From assembly GCA_913049615.1 (NCBI GenBank), contig CAJWZI010000104.1:1-6300 (forward strand): a DNA stretch of 6,300 bases, given 5' to 3'. A program made the position numbers and the translations under genes. Below the pieces are notes generated by a model. That model had not been told where the DNA came from and ran no database searches. It saw only the letters and a list, made by a program, of their open reading frames with translations. The first letter of the stretch is position 1. Every line of letters starts with the position of its first letter. Shown piece after piece: positions 1 to 6,072 of this stretch. Origin of the DNA: an uncultured Alphaproteobacteria bacterium (GTDB taxonomy: Bacteria > Pseudomonadota > Alphaproteobacteria > GCA-2731375).

Positions 1-97
1 AAATCAGAACAAGCGCGCCGCTTAACTTCAAGTAGAAGAATCGTCGATAAGACAAAAAGGACACCGATTGATGAGGCTGATCTACGCCCGATATCAT
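1..97 (-). CDS. N-terminus of an unidentified membrane protein, cut by the left window edge
   Basis: Only the first 32 codons are present. The ATG (97-95) overlaps the TGA stop (96-94) of the large flavoprotein gene as ATGA, the usual arrangement for translational coupling, so the two genes almost certainly share a transcript. The frame then stays open to the edge. The protein begins with about 12 polar residues (MISGVDQPHQSV), followed by a basic aromatic stretch SFLSYRRFFYLKL and then a hydrophobic run SGALVLI that continues off the edge. Arginines and lysine just before a hydrophobic segment suggest an N-in membrane anchor or an uncleaved signal. A GTG at 64-62 is an alternative start that would give the hydrophobic N-terminus with no leader, but the ATGA overlap favours 97. 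Upstream Shine-Dalgarno pairing is weak (GAG about 10 bases before the ATG). The family is not recognised; a membrane partner of the redox fusion protein is an inference from coupling alone. Confidence 0.6.
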   Translation of the reverse strand, partial: MISGVDQPHQSVSFLSYRRFFYLKLSGALVLI

Positions 98-2457
98 GTA
101 CTAACACTCGACAGATTGATCAACATGTCTGGACTTATCCGCGCCGCCGCACCCGTTGGACACGAACGCACACAAACCGGACCGCCATCGATGCCTATGC
201 ACATATCACACTTGACCGCCTGCTCAGACACGTTCGCGCCGACCTCCTCGAAACGGTCTTGTCCAAACAACAACCAGGCCAGAACATTTGGGCGTCGTGA
301 TCGAGGCGCAGCCATTTGGATGACGTTATACGGACAGTTTTTCTCGCAATTTCCGCAGCCGATACAACTATCCTCTATATAAATCTCGCCATTCGCAGAA
401 CGCTTAATCGCATCCGGTGGGCAATCAACCATACAGTACGGGTGCTCACAGTGACGACATGACGTGGGCAGATGCACGTTGGCAAACGATGGCCCGGCTT
501 CTCGGTCAAGCCGCGCAATACCGTGGTGAGTTGCAGCACAGGCTGCCTCACAGTTATCGCATCCGGTACAAAGCGATTCATCGATGACCAGAATATCCGT
601 GGCCTCGCTGACACCCTGAGATAACAAGAACTCTAGGACATCACTCGCGCTTTCATGCTGCGACATCTTTTCATTAGCAGCAACGCGTTCACGAAAGGTG
701 CGTTCGACTGCGGCGCGGGCGTTGTCATTCTCAGCCATCAGCGCCTTAAAATGCTCGCCGTCAATTCGAATGGCTTCGCAATCAACCGCCGCGCGGACGG
801 TAGCCGACCGCGGCCTGTCAGACAGAAGCGCCATCTCCCCCACATAGTGACCGGCTCGAGCGTAACTTAGCGTGATTTCTCGAGTGCCGATGCGGCGCGA
901 GATGGAAACCGACCCTTTTCTCAGAAGGTACAAGGCATCGCCCTCCTCACCCTGGCGAAAAAGCGTTGTTCCCGCCGGATAAGCAACGATCTCAGCGTCA
1001 TGAGCTAAACCGGCAAAGGTTTCTCGACTGACATTCGGGGCAATGTGCGTTTGCATCTCACGGATCACCGCCTCGTGATCCATCGCCGCTTTTACCGAGA
1101 CCACCGTTTCACACAGCTTGACCATCAAACGTCGCGGCACCTCTAGCAGGGTACACCGCTGTTGTGCGACAACCGTAGCATTCCGCCGACGCCCGGAGAT
1201 CAATCCCATTTCACCAAAGAAATTGCCTTTATTAATAATGACCCGACGAGTCGAATCATTCGAATCAATCAGAACGGCAACAGCTCCCTCAAAGATCACG
1301 AAAAGTGAATTCGTATAGTCATTGCGTTCAAAAACAACGGCGCCTTCAGCCAGCACATGAATAGTCGATTCCGCCACCACCTCACGAAGGGCGAGCGAAC
1401 CCAGTCCCTTAAACACAGCAATCTCTTCCGCCAAGCGGTGCATGACCTCAGTCACCGAGACATTCCCCAACGGGGAGAGACACTCCTTGAGCAACGCTTC
1501 ATCGGCCGGATCAATTGAATGTCCACGAATATGTTCAATGACTTCGTAACCCTGATTCAAGGCTTGCTTGATTAACGGATAACCGGCCACTGCACCAACG
1601 ACGTAAAGGCCCGGCACGTTCGATTCATAGCGCGCGCTGAGTGTTGGCGGTGCATTACGGTCATTCGAGGAGAATTCCACTCCGCACGCCTCAAGAAATC
1701 GTCTCGGTGGCGCGGCGCCTAATCTCGCGATCACTCGATCGCAATCAACGACGGTGACACCGTTTGGCGTATTAAACGCAATACTGCCGTTATCTAACTC
1801 AATAGCGGTGGCATTCCAAAGCGGAATGACACTACCCGCATCGATGGCTGACCGTATTGAGCTTTCATTTGCCGATTTAGCCGACACAAATTCCTCACCC
1901 CGGTTGGCCACATAGACCGTGTTGTTTTCAACCAATCCGAGAGCATTCTCGATGGCACTATCACCAGCACCTATCACGACAATGCGTTCGGATTGATGTG
2001 CCGCGGCATCATCCAGGTGATATTGGATAGGTAAACGCTCGTCGGCGGAGAGATCCAGTTTGTTGACGTTGCCCTGTAAGCCAATGGCTAACACAACACT
2101 TTTGGTCGTGATACGTTGCTCTTTTTCGATGATAAGAACAAACGCACTTTCACCCCGTTCGATACCAGTGACCCGCGCCTCGTAACACATATTGATACCC
2201 AACTCATCAATTCGATCACCCCAACTCTGCAACACTTCCTCTCGACTGGCAGCGGCAAATGGCAGATCCGATCTAAGCGGCAGCGTTGAGGGGTAGGCCA
2301 TCACAAACTTCCCACGCTGGTACCGGACAAGCGTATCTGCCGAGTGCGATGCCGCCTCCAACACCACATGCGTCATACCGGTTGCAGCTGCCCGCGCACC
2401 TGCACTCAAGCCCGCGGGACCGGATCCAACAATAACAACGTCAAATTCAGAGGTCAT
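94..2457 (-). CDS. FAD/NAD(P) oxidoreductase fused to two cyclic-nucleotide-binding domains and a four-cluster ferredoxin
   Basis: Seen in the 787-residue product, in order: a TrxR-like flavoprotein (1-315) with FAD motif GSGPAG at 11-16, NAD(P) motif GAGDSAIE at 163-170 and the second FAD segment GLYVVGAVAGYP at 283-294; cNMP domain 1 (about 350-455) with phosphate cassette FGEMGLISGRRRNATV (E416, R425); cNMP domain 2 (about 475-590) with VGEMALLSDRPRSATV (E541, R550); and a C-terminal ferredoxin module (625-770) with cysteines 630/633/636/640, 667/670/675/679, 698/701/704/708 and 750/753/762/766. Those 16 ligands match four [4Fe-4S] clusters in the style of DMSO-reductase beta subunits. There is no signal peptide or membrane segment, so it should be cytoplasmic. 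It lacks the CxxC of thioredoxin reductase, so disulfide reduction is unlikely. The NADPH-type HRR motif is replaced by NRG (185-187), leaving cofactor choice open. ATG 2457 is the first possible start after an in-frame TGA 9 bases upstream; no strong Shine-Dalgarno is visible. Likely role: cNMP-gated electron transfer between NAD(P)H and an Fe-S partner (inference). Domain calls are firm, function is not. Confidence 0.95.
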   Translation of the reverse strand: MTSEFDVVIVGSGPAGLSAGARAAATGMTHVVLEAASHSADTLVRYQRGKFVMAYPSTLPLRSDLPFAAASREEVLQSWGDRIDELGINMCYEARVTGIERGESAFVLIIEKEQRITTKSVVLAIGLQGNVNKLDLSADERLPIQYHLDDAAAHQSERIVVIGAGDSAIENALGLVENNTVYVANRGEEFVSAKSANESSIRSAIDAGSVIPLWNATAIELDNGSIAFNTPNGVTVVDCDRVIARLGAAPPRRFLEACGVEFSSNDRNAPPTLSARYESNVPGLYVVGAVAGYPLIKQALNQGYEVIEHIRGHSIDPADEALLKECLSPLGNVSVTEVMHRLAEEIAVFKGLGSLALREVVAESTIHVLAEGAVVFERNDYTNSLFVIFEGAVAVLIDSNDSTRRVIINKGNFFGEMGLISGRRRNATVVAQQRCTLLEVPRRLMVKLCETVVSVKAAMDHEAVIREMQTHIAPNVSRETFAGLAHDAEIVAYPAGTTLFRQGEEGDALYLLRKGSVSISRRIGTREITLSYARAGHYVGEMALLSDRPRSATVRAAVDCEAIRIDGEHFKALMAENDNARAAVERTFRERVAANEKMSQHESASDVLEFLLSQGVSEATDILVIDESLCTGCDNCEAACAATHHGIARLDREAGPSFANVHLPTSCRHCEHPYCMVDCPPDAIKRSANGEIYIEDSCIGCGNCEKNCPYNVIQMAAPRSRRPNVLAWLLFGQDRFEEVGANVSEQAVKCDMCIGIDGGPVCVRSCPTGAAARISPDMLINLSSVST

Positions 2458-2669
2458 GGAAAGTCACAATCCGGTGTTCCCGTTATGAATAACCGCCGTT
2501 CGTTGGAGCCCAACACGGACATTCCCAATCCTGGTTTTCGCTTGCCAATGAGGCGAGGTTACATACTGGCACATAACCCGTGTATCCTTAACTGAGTCGG
2601 ATCTCGCATTCTAAAGTCAACATTGCCGAAGACCTTGTTTGGGGCGTCAGGGCCATCAAAAAAGGCAAG

Positions 2670-2699
2670 TGCCAGGTCGGTCTGTGATTCCACCTGGTA
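2670..2699. repeat. 8-bp inverted repeat, T-run downstream on the minus strand
   Basis: The arms TGCCAGGT (2670-2677) and ACCTGGTA (2692-2699) pair over 8 bp, including one G-T pair, around a 14-base loop. Read on the minus strand, the hairpin is followed after about nine bases by a run of six T (complement of 2656-2661). That spacing is too long for a standard intrinsic terminator. If transcription of the flavoprotein gene starts to the right of 2700, this would sit in a long leader and could act as an attenuator; equally it may be an operator or chance. Confidence 0.3.
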
Positions 2700-2743
2700 A
2701 CAAAAATCGGGTATTTCTACTCTTTTGGCATCGAATACTTAAC

Positions 2744-2787
2744 CTGACTACCAGTTGCCGGACGGTGGCCACGGGTGGTACTGTCAG
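2744..2787. repeat. Interrupted 10-bp inverted repeat
   Basis: CTGACTACCA (2744-2753) pairs with TGGTA (2776-2780) and GTCAG (2783-2787), with a two-base CT bulge on the right arm. The 22-base interior is GC-rich and includes the palindrome GTGGCCAC, so a compact structure on either strand is plausible. It lies about 95 bases ahead of the cytochrome start, where it could be a 5'-UTR structure or a protein-binding site. No known riboswitch class is recognised. Confidence 0.3.
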
Positions 2788-2864
2788 ACTAAAGAATAAC
2801 GCAATGGGCGGAACTCGCCGGTGTTTGTTCTGGCCCTTATCGTGGAACGACACTACCACACCAC

Positions 2865-2882
2865 CTCCCGGGAGCAGAGTGC
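2865..2882 (+). promoter_or_regulatory. Ribosome binding site of the cytochrome gene, inside a perfect palindrome
   Basis: GGGAG at 2870-2874 lies 8 bases before the ATG at 2883, a strong Shine-Dalgarno that fixes this start. It forms the right part of the perfect 10-base palindrome CTCCCGGGAG (2865-2874). With no loop, the palindrome cannot fold on itself tightly, but partial pairing of the CTCCC could mask the site. Confidence 0.7.
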
Positions 2883-3218
2883 ATGTTGATTAGACAAAAA
2901 CTCACCTTTCTTGTATTCCTGATACCCTTTGTAGGCAGCGTGGCAGCATCTGACCTGCATTTATCAGGTGATCCTGTCAGTGGTCAACGATTGCACCAAG
3001 CGCGCTGCAGCGGTTGTCATGTGAAGCAGTTTGGAGCGGACGGATCAGGGGTTTACTTGCGCACCCCTCGCCGCGTCACCAACGTACAAGAACTGTTTGC
3101 ATTTGCCAATCGCCTCAAGCATTTCAACCGCACGATGGATCCCAATCTTCAGCTTGATGACATACAGATGGGTAACATCGTTGCTTATATCAATAAATAC
3201 TACTATCACTTTTACTAG
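2883..3218 (+). CDS. Small exported monoheme cytochrome c
   Basis: The 111-residue product starts with a Sec signal peptide: positive MLIRQK, a hydrophobic core through residue 18, and a probable cut after SVAA at residue 22. One heme-attachment motif, CSGCH, follows at 42-46. The mature protein is about 89 residues, the size of a small class I cytochrome c. The sixth ligand is probably M85 (NRTMDPN), lying just ahead of a final helix LDDIQMGNIVAYINKY that matches the closing helix of class I cytochromes; M96, inside that helix, is less likely. The tail is unusually aromatic (YYYHFY). A good Shine-Dalgarno supports the ATG. It is a periplasmic electron carrier, possibly lipid-free and soluble after cleavage. 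The gene is divergent from the flavo-Fe-S fusion, so shared regulation or function is possible but unproven. Its redox partner cannot be read from the window. Confidence 0.9.
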   Translation: MLIRQKLTFLVFLIPFVGSVAASDLHLSGDPVSGQRLHQARCSGCHVKQFGADGSGVYLRTPRRVTNVQELFAFANRLKHFNRTMDPNLQLDDIQMGNIVAYINKYYYHFY

Positions 3219-3436
3219 TATTTCGAAACCGCGCTGAGCAACCTTACTGAGGCGAAACCCGTGTTAGCCAAAGCCCTTCTCCATGGATCACACCACAGAC
3301 AGGCCCAGATGTAACCACGCCACAATCCATGGCACCAACAGGGCAGGTCTTCCCTATGAAGTGGCTTCCAACCGGACACAGTCGTGTGCACTGTTGGGGA
3401 CATTATTGCCCCGTGCCAACCCTCTAGCGCTACGAC
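3219..3436. other. 218-base gap between cytochrome and dioxygenase genes
   Basis: No gene is supported here. The gap holds an inverted repeat CCATGGAT (3281-3288) / ATCCATGG (3325-3332) separated by 36 bases, and a small GGGG(9-base loop)CCCC hairpin candidate at 3396-3412, just ahead of the dioxygenase start. No U-rich intrinsic terminator follows the cytochrome gene, and no clear promoter precedes the dioxygenase, so it is uncertain whether the two are co-transcribed. Confidence 0.35.
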
Positions 3437-4300
3437 TTGGCCTTTAGAGTCGTGGCCACTGGTCAACTGACATTACGTCAACTGACACCGGCCATCGGAG
3501 CTGAGGTCTCCAACGTTAATCTCGCCGAACCCATTACCGAGACGCTATCAAACGCAATTTACGATGCTTTGATAGAGCACCAAGTGCTCTTCTTTCGTGA
3601 CCAAGCCATCACACCGGAAAATCATCTGGCCTTTGCTCGATCTTTCGGAGAACCACAACCACCACATCCAGTTTATCCCAGTGTAGATGGATTCGAGAAT
3701 GTCATTCAGTTAAAGAACGGCCCAGATAATCCCCCCGATACCGATGGTTGGCACACCGATCTGACTTTCCAGCAACAGCCCCCTTTCGCCTCCATTCTCT
3801 GGGCAAAACAGGTTCCAGCCTGTGGCGGAGACACGCTGTATCTGTCTTTAGCCTCTGCCTATGAACGCCTCCCCGAGGGAGTCCGCTCGGAACTGCGCGA
3901 CATGAGTGCTGTTCATGATCTTGGCGATTTCAGAAATACCTTTGCAAGAAACCAAACAGATGGCGCTGCCATCACCTCGGCTCACGAGAAATTTGGCTCC
4001 GCGATTCATCCCGTGGTGCAAACCCACCCGGTCTCGGGAAGGCGGTTTCTGTTTGTCAATGAAGGCTTTACCCAGCACCTGATTGGCCTCAAAGCCACAG
4101 ACAGTAACAAACTACTCGACTACCTCTATCATCACATCAGTCAACCTGAAAACCAGGTTCGTTTCCAATGGACGACCCATGCAATGGCGATTTGGGACAA
4201 CCGATGCACGAGCCACTATGCAACGGCCGATTATTTACCTGAACAGCGCATCATGCACCGCATCACTGTCGTTAATGATGCAAGAGTAAACGATCGTTGA
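3437..4300 (+). CDS. TauD/TfdA-family Fe(II)/2-oxoglutarate-dependent dioxygenase
   Basis: The 287-residue product has the usual length (E. coli TauD is 283) and keeps the family landmarks: LTPAIGAEV near the N-terminus, the iron ligands H106 and D108 in WHTDLTF and H260 in WDNRCTSHYA, T133 in GGDTLY and R275 in RIMHRITV for 2-oxoglutarate. Members couple decarboxylation of 2-oxoglutarate to substrate hydroxylation, often releasing sulfite from sulfonates; it should be cytoplasmic. By recalled alignment to TauD, the taurine contacts H70, Y73, F159, F206 and R270 correspond to H77, Y80, F169, F211 and R275, but N95 becomes T102 and S158 becomes T168. The substrate may therefore be taurine, another sulfonate or something related. 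No tauABC transporter is in the window. The start is uncertain: an in-frame TAG at 3425-3427 excludes anything earlier, leaving TTG 3437 or GTG 3452. Neither has a good Shine-Dalgarno, and GTG gives the N-terminal length closest to TauD. Residue numbers here count from TTG. Confidence 0.93.
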   Translation: MAFRVVATGQLTLRQLTPAIGAEVSNVNLAEPITETLSNAIYDALIEHQVLFFRDQAITPENHLAFARSFGEPQPPHPVYPSVDGFENVIQLKNGPDNPPDTDGWHTDLTFQQQPPFASILWAKQVPACGGDTLYLSLASAYERLPEGVRSELRDMSAVHDLGDFRNTFARNQTDGAAITSAHEKFGSAIHPVVQTHPVSGRRFLFVNEGFTQHLIGLKATDSNKLLDYLYHHISQPENQVRFQWTTHAMAIWDNRCTSHYATADYLPEQRIMHRITVVNDARVNDR

Positions 4301-4318
4301 GAAATCCAATTGATCGTT
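4289..4318. terminator. Hairpin candidate overlapping the dioxygenase stop codon
   Basis: AACGATC (4289-4295) pairs with GATCGTT (4312-4318), with a further TTG/CAA pairing inside the loop. The left arm also sits within the perfect palindrome AACGATCGTT (4289-4298) and overlaps the TGA. It lies at the convergence of the dioxygenase and exporter genes, where termination from both sides is expected. No strong T-run follows on either strand, so it is weak as an intrinsic terminator. Confidence 0.3.
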
Positions 4319-4525
4319 CACACCAGGTCACCCGTGTCATAAACAAGTGCCCCATAACCACCAGAATGAAACGTATCGGCAACAAATTTCTCGGTGCTAT
4401 TGATATCACCTAGGAAATCGTGAGCACAAGCGTTGAGGCCGCACCTCAAAAACAATCTTCACAAGCCTCCCGCACGCTATCAAGCCATGGCGTCTTGAAA
4501 TTCATCCATCGGTAATAGAATTTCC
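4301..4525. other. 225-base gap between convergent genes
   Basis: No gene is supported. Besides the hairpin at the dioxygenase stop, there is an imperfect palindrome at 4393-4410 (GGTG...CACC arms with inner TA/TA pairing). Short open stretches on the minus strand are interrupted by stops and have no start with a ribosome binding site. Neither strand shows a classical GC hairpin plus T-run. Confidence 0.35.
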
Positions 4526-6037
4526 CTACCTTGATTGGTCTTCGCGCGCGCGCAAAGACGCCCACGGCACCAGAAACACGCTGCACATCACCATGGTCGC
4601 GGCCAACAACATGACTTGACCAATCCCCTGCAGAAAAGCCACCGTACGCGCCACTGACAAAAGTGCCACACGGTCACTGTCAAGGTCTTGTGGCCATTTC
4701 AATTCAGCCAGCTGCGCAACATTCTCGAGGATTGCCTGACGGGAAGCTGCAGGCAACTCACTCATAGCCATCGTATCAATCAGTGTCGACCGAAATACCC
4801 CCGTCAGCACAACCACCATCACTGCGATCCCAATCAGCATGCCCACACGAGAAATCGAGTTATTGATACCGCTCGCCAGCCCACTGTTTTGAGGACCTAG
4901 TGCAGCCACTGCCAAGGCAGTGAGCGGCGTTACCACCAGCCCGGTGCCAACCGCAATCGCCAATATTCCGATACCCACCTCAGGGAAATAATGCCAATGC
5001 GGCTCGATGCGTGACAACCAGGCCAGTCCAGCCGCAATACACAATGGCCCCGCAATTAGGAAAACGCGAGGACCCAGCTGATCGACTTTCTTTCCAACCA
5101 ACCGTGAAAATGCAATGACGCAAAGCGCAATAGGTAGACCCGCTGCCCCAGACTCCAGCGCCGAGTAACCAAGACCCTGTGCCATCAGGAAAGGAAGAAA
5201 ATAAAGACCCGACTGAAACCCACCAAATAAGAGTAGCGTCATCACGCTCAACGCCATAAATCGATTTCGGGACAACATTTGTAATGGCAACATGGGGTAC
5301 GTGATGACTCGCTGTGAAAAAATAAACACAACAAGACTCACACCACCGGCCAGAAAACTCAACTGCACCAGTACCGAAGAAAATCCACGCCGACTGGCTT
5401 CGAGCAATCCAAAAACCAATGCGCCTAACGTCAGGATTGAAAGACACGCGCCGAACCAATCGATTGGACGAGTGTGCCTGTTTTCGTAAGCCGGCACGGG
5501 GACAAAACGCATCAGACACAACACGACAACCCCGATGGGAAGATTAAGAAAGAAAATCCAGTGCCAGGTTGCGTAATCCACCGCAACACCACCGATCAAC
5601 GGGCCAAACGGAATCATCAGTGATGACACCGCCGCCCACGTGCCGATTGCTTTGCCCCGTTCCCCTGGCGGGAAACTGGCGTTAATCAAGGCCATACTTG
5701 CCGGCGCCATGAGGGCCGCTGACATGCCTTGCAAACCACGTGCACCAATTAATTCGCCAGTTGACCCCGACAGCGCGCACAGCAAAGATGACACAGTGAA
5801 AAGCGACATGCCGAGAGTCAGTACCGTGCGGGTACCCCAACGATCAGCGAGTGCGCCGCCCGTCATCATGACAGACGCGACGAAAAGAAGATAAATCTCA
5901 GCAATCCAATGCGCATCGGCAGCATCGACACCGAAACCACGCTGAATAAATGGCAGGGCAGTATTCACCGCCAGCATGTCAGCGAACGCAATCCCTGAGG
6001 TAATGCCCGTAACCACTACAACAATACGATTACTCAC
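4526..6037 (-). CDS. MFS transporter, DHA2 (14-helix, EmrB/QacA-like) family
   Basis: The 503-residue product is an inner-membrane protein with about 14 hydrophobic segments, the DHA2 size and topology. Members are proton-coupled exporters of drugs or small metabolites. Visible landmarks: D20 in helix 1 within FADMLAVNTALP (family pattern lDxtivnvAlP), motif A GALADRWGTR at 61-70 with D65 and R66, and an antiporter motif C ending in FGPLIGG at 144-150. The loop before the last helix (about 422-465) is long and polar, as usual for this family. The start is GTG at 6037: an in-frame TGA lies 6 bases upstream, and GGGA sits 7 bases before the GTG on the minus strand. It begins 35 bases after the stop of an upstream gene on the same strand, so a shared operon is likely. 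No adjacent EmrA-type adaptor or TetR/MarR regulator is seen in the window, and the substrate cannot be inferred. Confidence 0.93.
   Translation of the reverse strand: MSNRIVVVVTGITSGIAFADMLAVNTALPFIQRGFGVDAADAHWIAEIYLLFVASVMMTGGALADRWGTRTVLTLGMSLFTVSSLLCALSGSTGELIGARGLQGMSAALMAPASMALINASFPPGERGKAIGTWAAVSSLMIPFGPLIGGVAVDYATWHWIFFLNLPIGVVVLCLMRFVPVPAYENRHTRPIDWFGACLSILTLGALVFGLLEASRRGFSSVLVQLSFLAGGVSLVVFIFSQRVITYPMLPLQMLSRNRFMALSVMTLLLFGGFQSGLYFLPFLMAQGLGYSALESGAAGLPIALCVIAFSRLVGKKVDQLGPRVFLIAGPLCIAAGLAWLSRIEPHWHYFPEVGIGILAIAVGTGLVVTPLTALAVAALGPQNSGLASGINNSISRVGMLIGIAVMVVVLTGVFRSTLIDTMAMSELPAASRQAILENVAQLAELKWPQDLDSDRVALLSVARTVAFLQGIGQVMLLAATMVMCSVFLVPWASLRAREDQSR
4538..4559. repeat. Alternating CG tract inside a hairpin at the 3' end of the exporter gene
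   Basis: An 11-base alternating tract CGCGCGCGCGC (4543-4553) is flanked by GTCTT (4538-4542) and AAGAC (4555-4559). Together they form a stem of 5 bp, a C-A mismatch and 3 bp around a 4-base loop. It encodes the basic C-terminal tail SLRARED, so part of the repetition follows from arginine and alanine codons. No T-run follows. Confidence 0.35.
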
Positions 6038-6072
6038 AAGTCAGTCCCACACTCCAATGAATCTGATAACCA

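Larger units (their letters stand above)
2458..2882. other. 425-base divergent intergenic region with inverted repeats
   Basis: This region separates the minus-strand flavoprotein from the plus-strand cytochrome and must hold the 5' ends of both transcripts. No convincing gene is visible: the short open frames on both strands lack recognisable protein character. No sigma-70 box pair stands out. The nearest is TTGACT on the minus strand near 2614-2619, which has no good -10 at the right distance. It contains a short palindrome GTTATGAATAAC (2482-2493, two 5-base arms, 25 bases ahead of the flavoprotein start), an 8-bp inverted repeat at 2670-2699 and a longer interrupted one at 2744-2787, described separately. 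No full CRP, FNR or sigma-54 consensus was found by eye. Confidence 0.5.

Noticed and set aside
50..65. T5 run after the flavoprotein gene on the minus strand as a terminator
   Set aside because: No GC-rich stem precedes it, and the next gene overlaps the stop codon, so transcription must continue.
375..614. Minus-strand open frame overlapping the ferredoxin module
   Set aside because: It lies in another frame of the same strand; the cysteine spacing that makes biological sense is only in the long frame.
2458..2500. Possible CRP-type half site (GTCACAAT) near the flavoprotein start
   Set aside because: Only one half matches; no properly spaced partner half is present.
3281..3332. CCATGGAT/ATCCATGG inverted repeat as a terminator or mobile-element end
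   Set aside because: The arms are only 8 bp with a 36-base spacer and no T-run, and there is no transposase or target duplication nearby.
3215..3466. 83-codon minus-strand open frame rich in Trp and Cys
   Set aside because: It overlaps the dioxygenase N-terminus, has no ribosome binding site and no family character; the composition follows from the complementary strand.
4320..4460. Minus-strand stretch between the convergent genes reading like a protein C-terminus (EKFVADTFHSGGYGALVYD)
   Set aside because: It is about 46 codons between stops, with no start or ribosome binding site and no recognised family; a stretch this long is expected by chance. It could be a decayed gene tail, but nothing else supports that.
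4980..5519. 179-codon minus-strand open frame within the exporter gene
   Set aside because: It is a shifted-frame shadow of the exporter on the same strand, whose own frame shows clear transporter motifs throughout.
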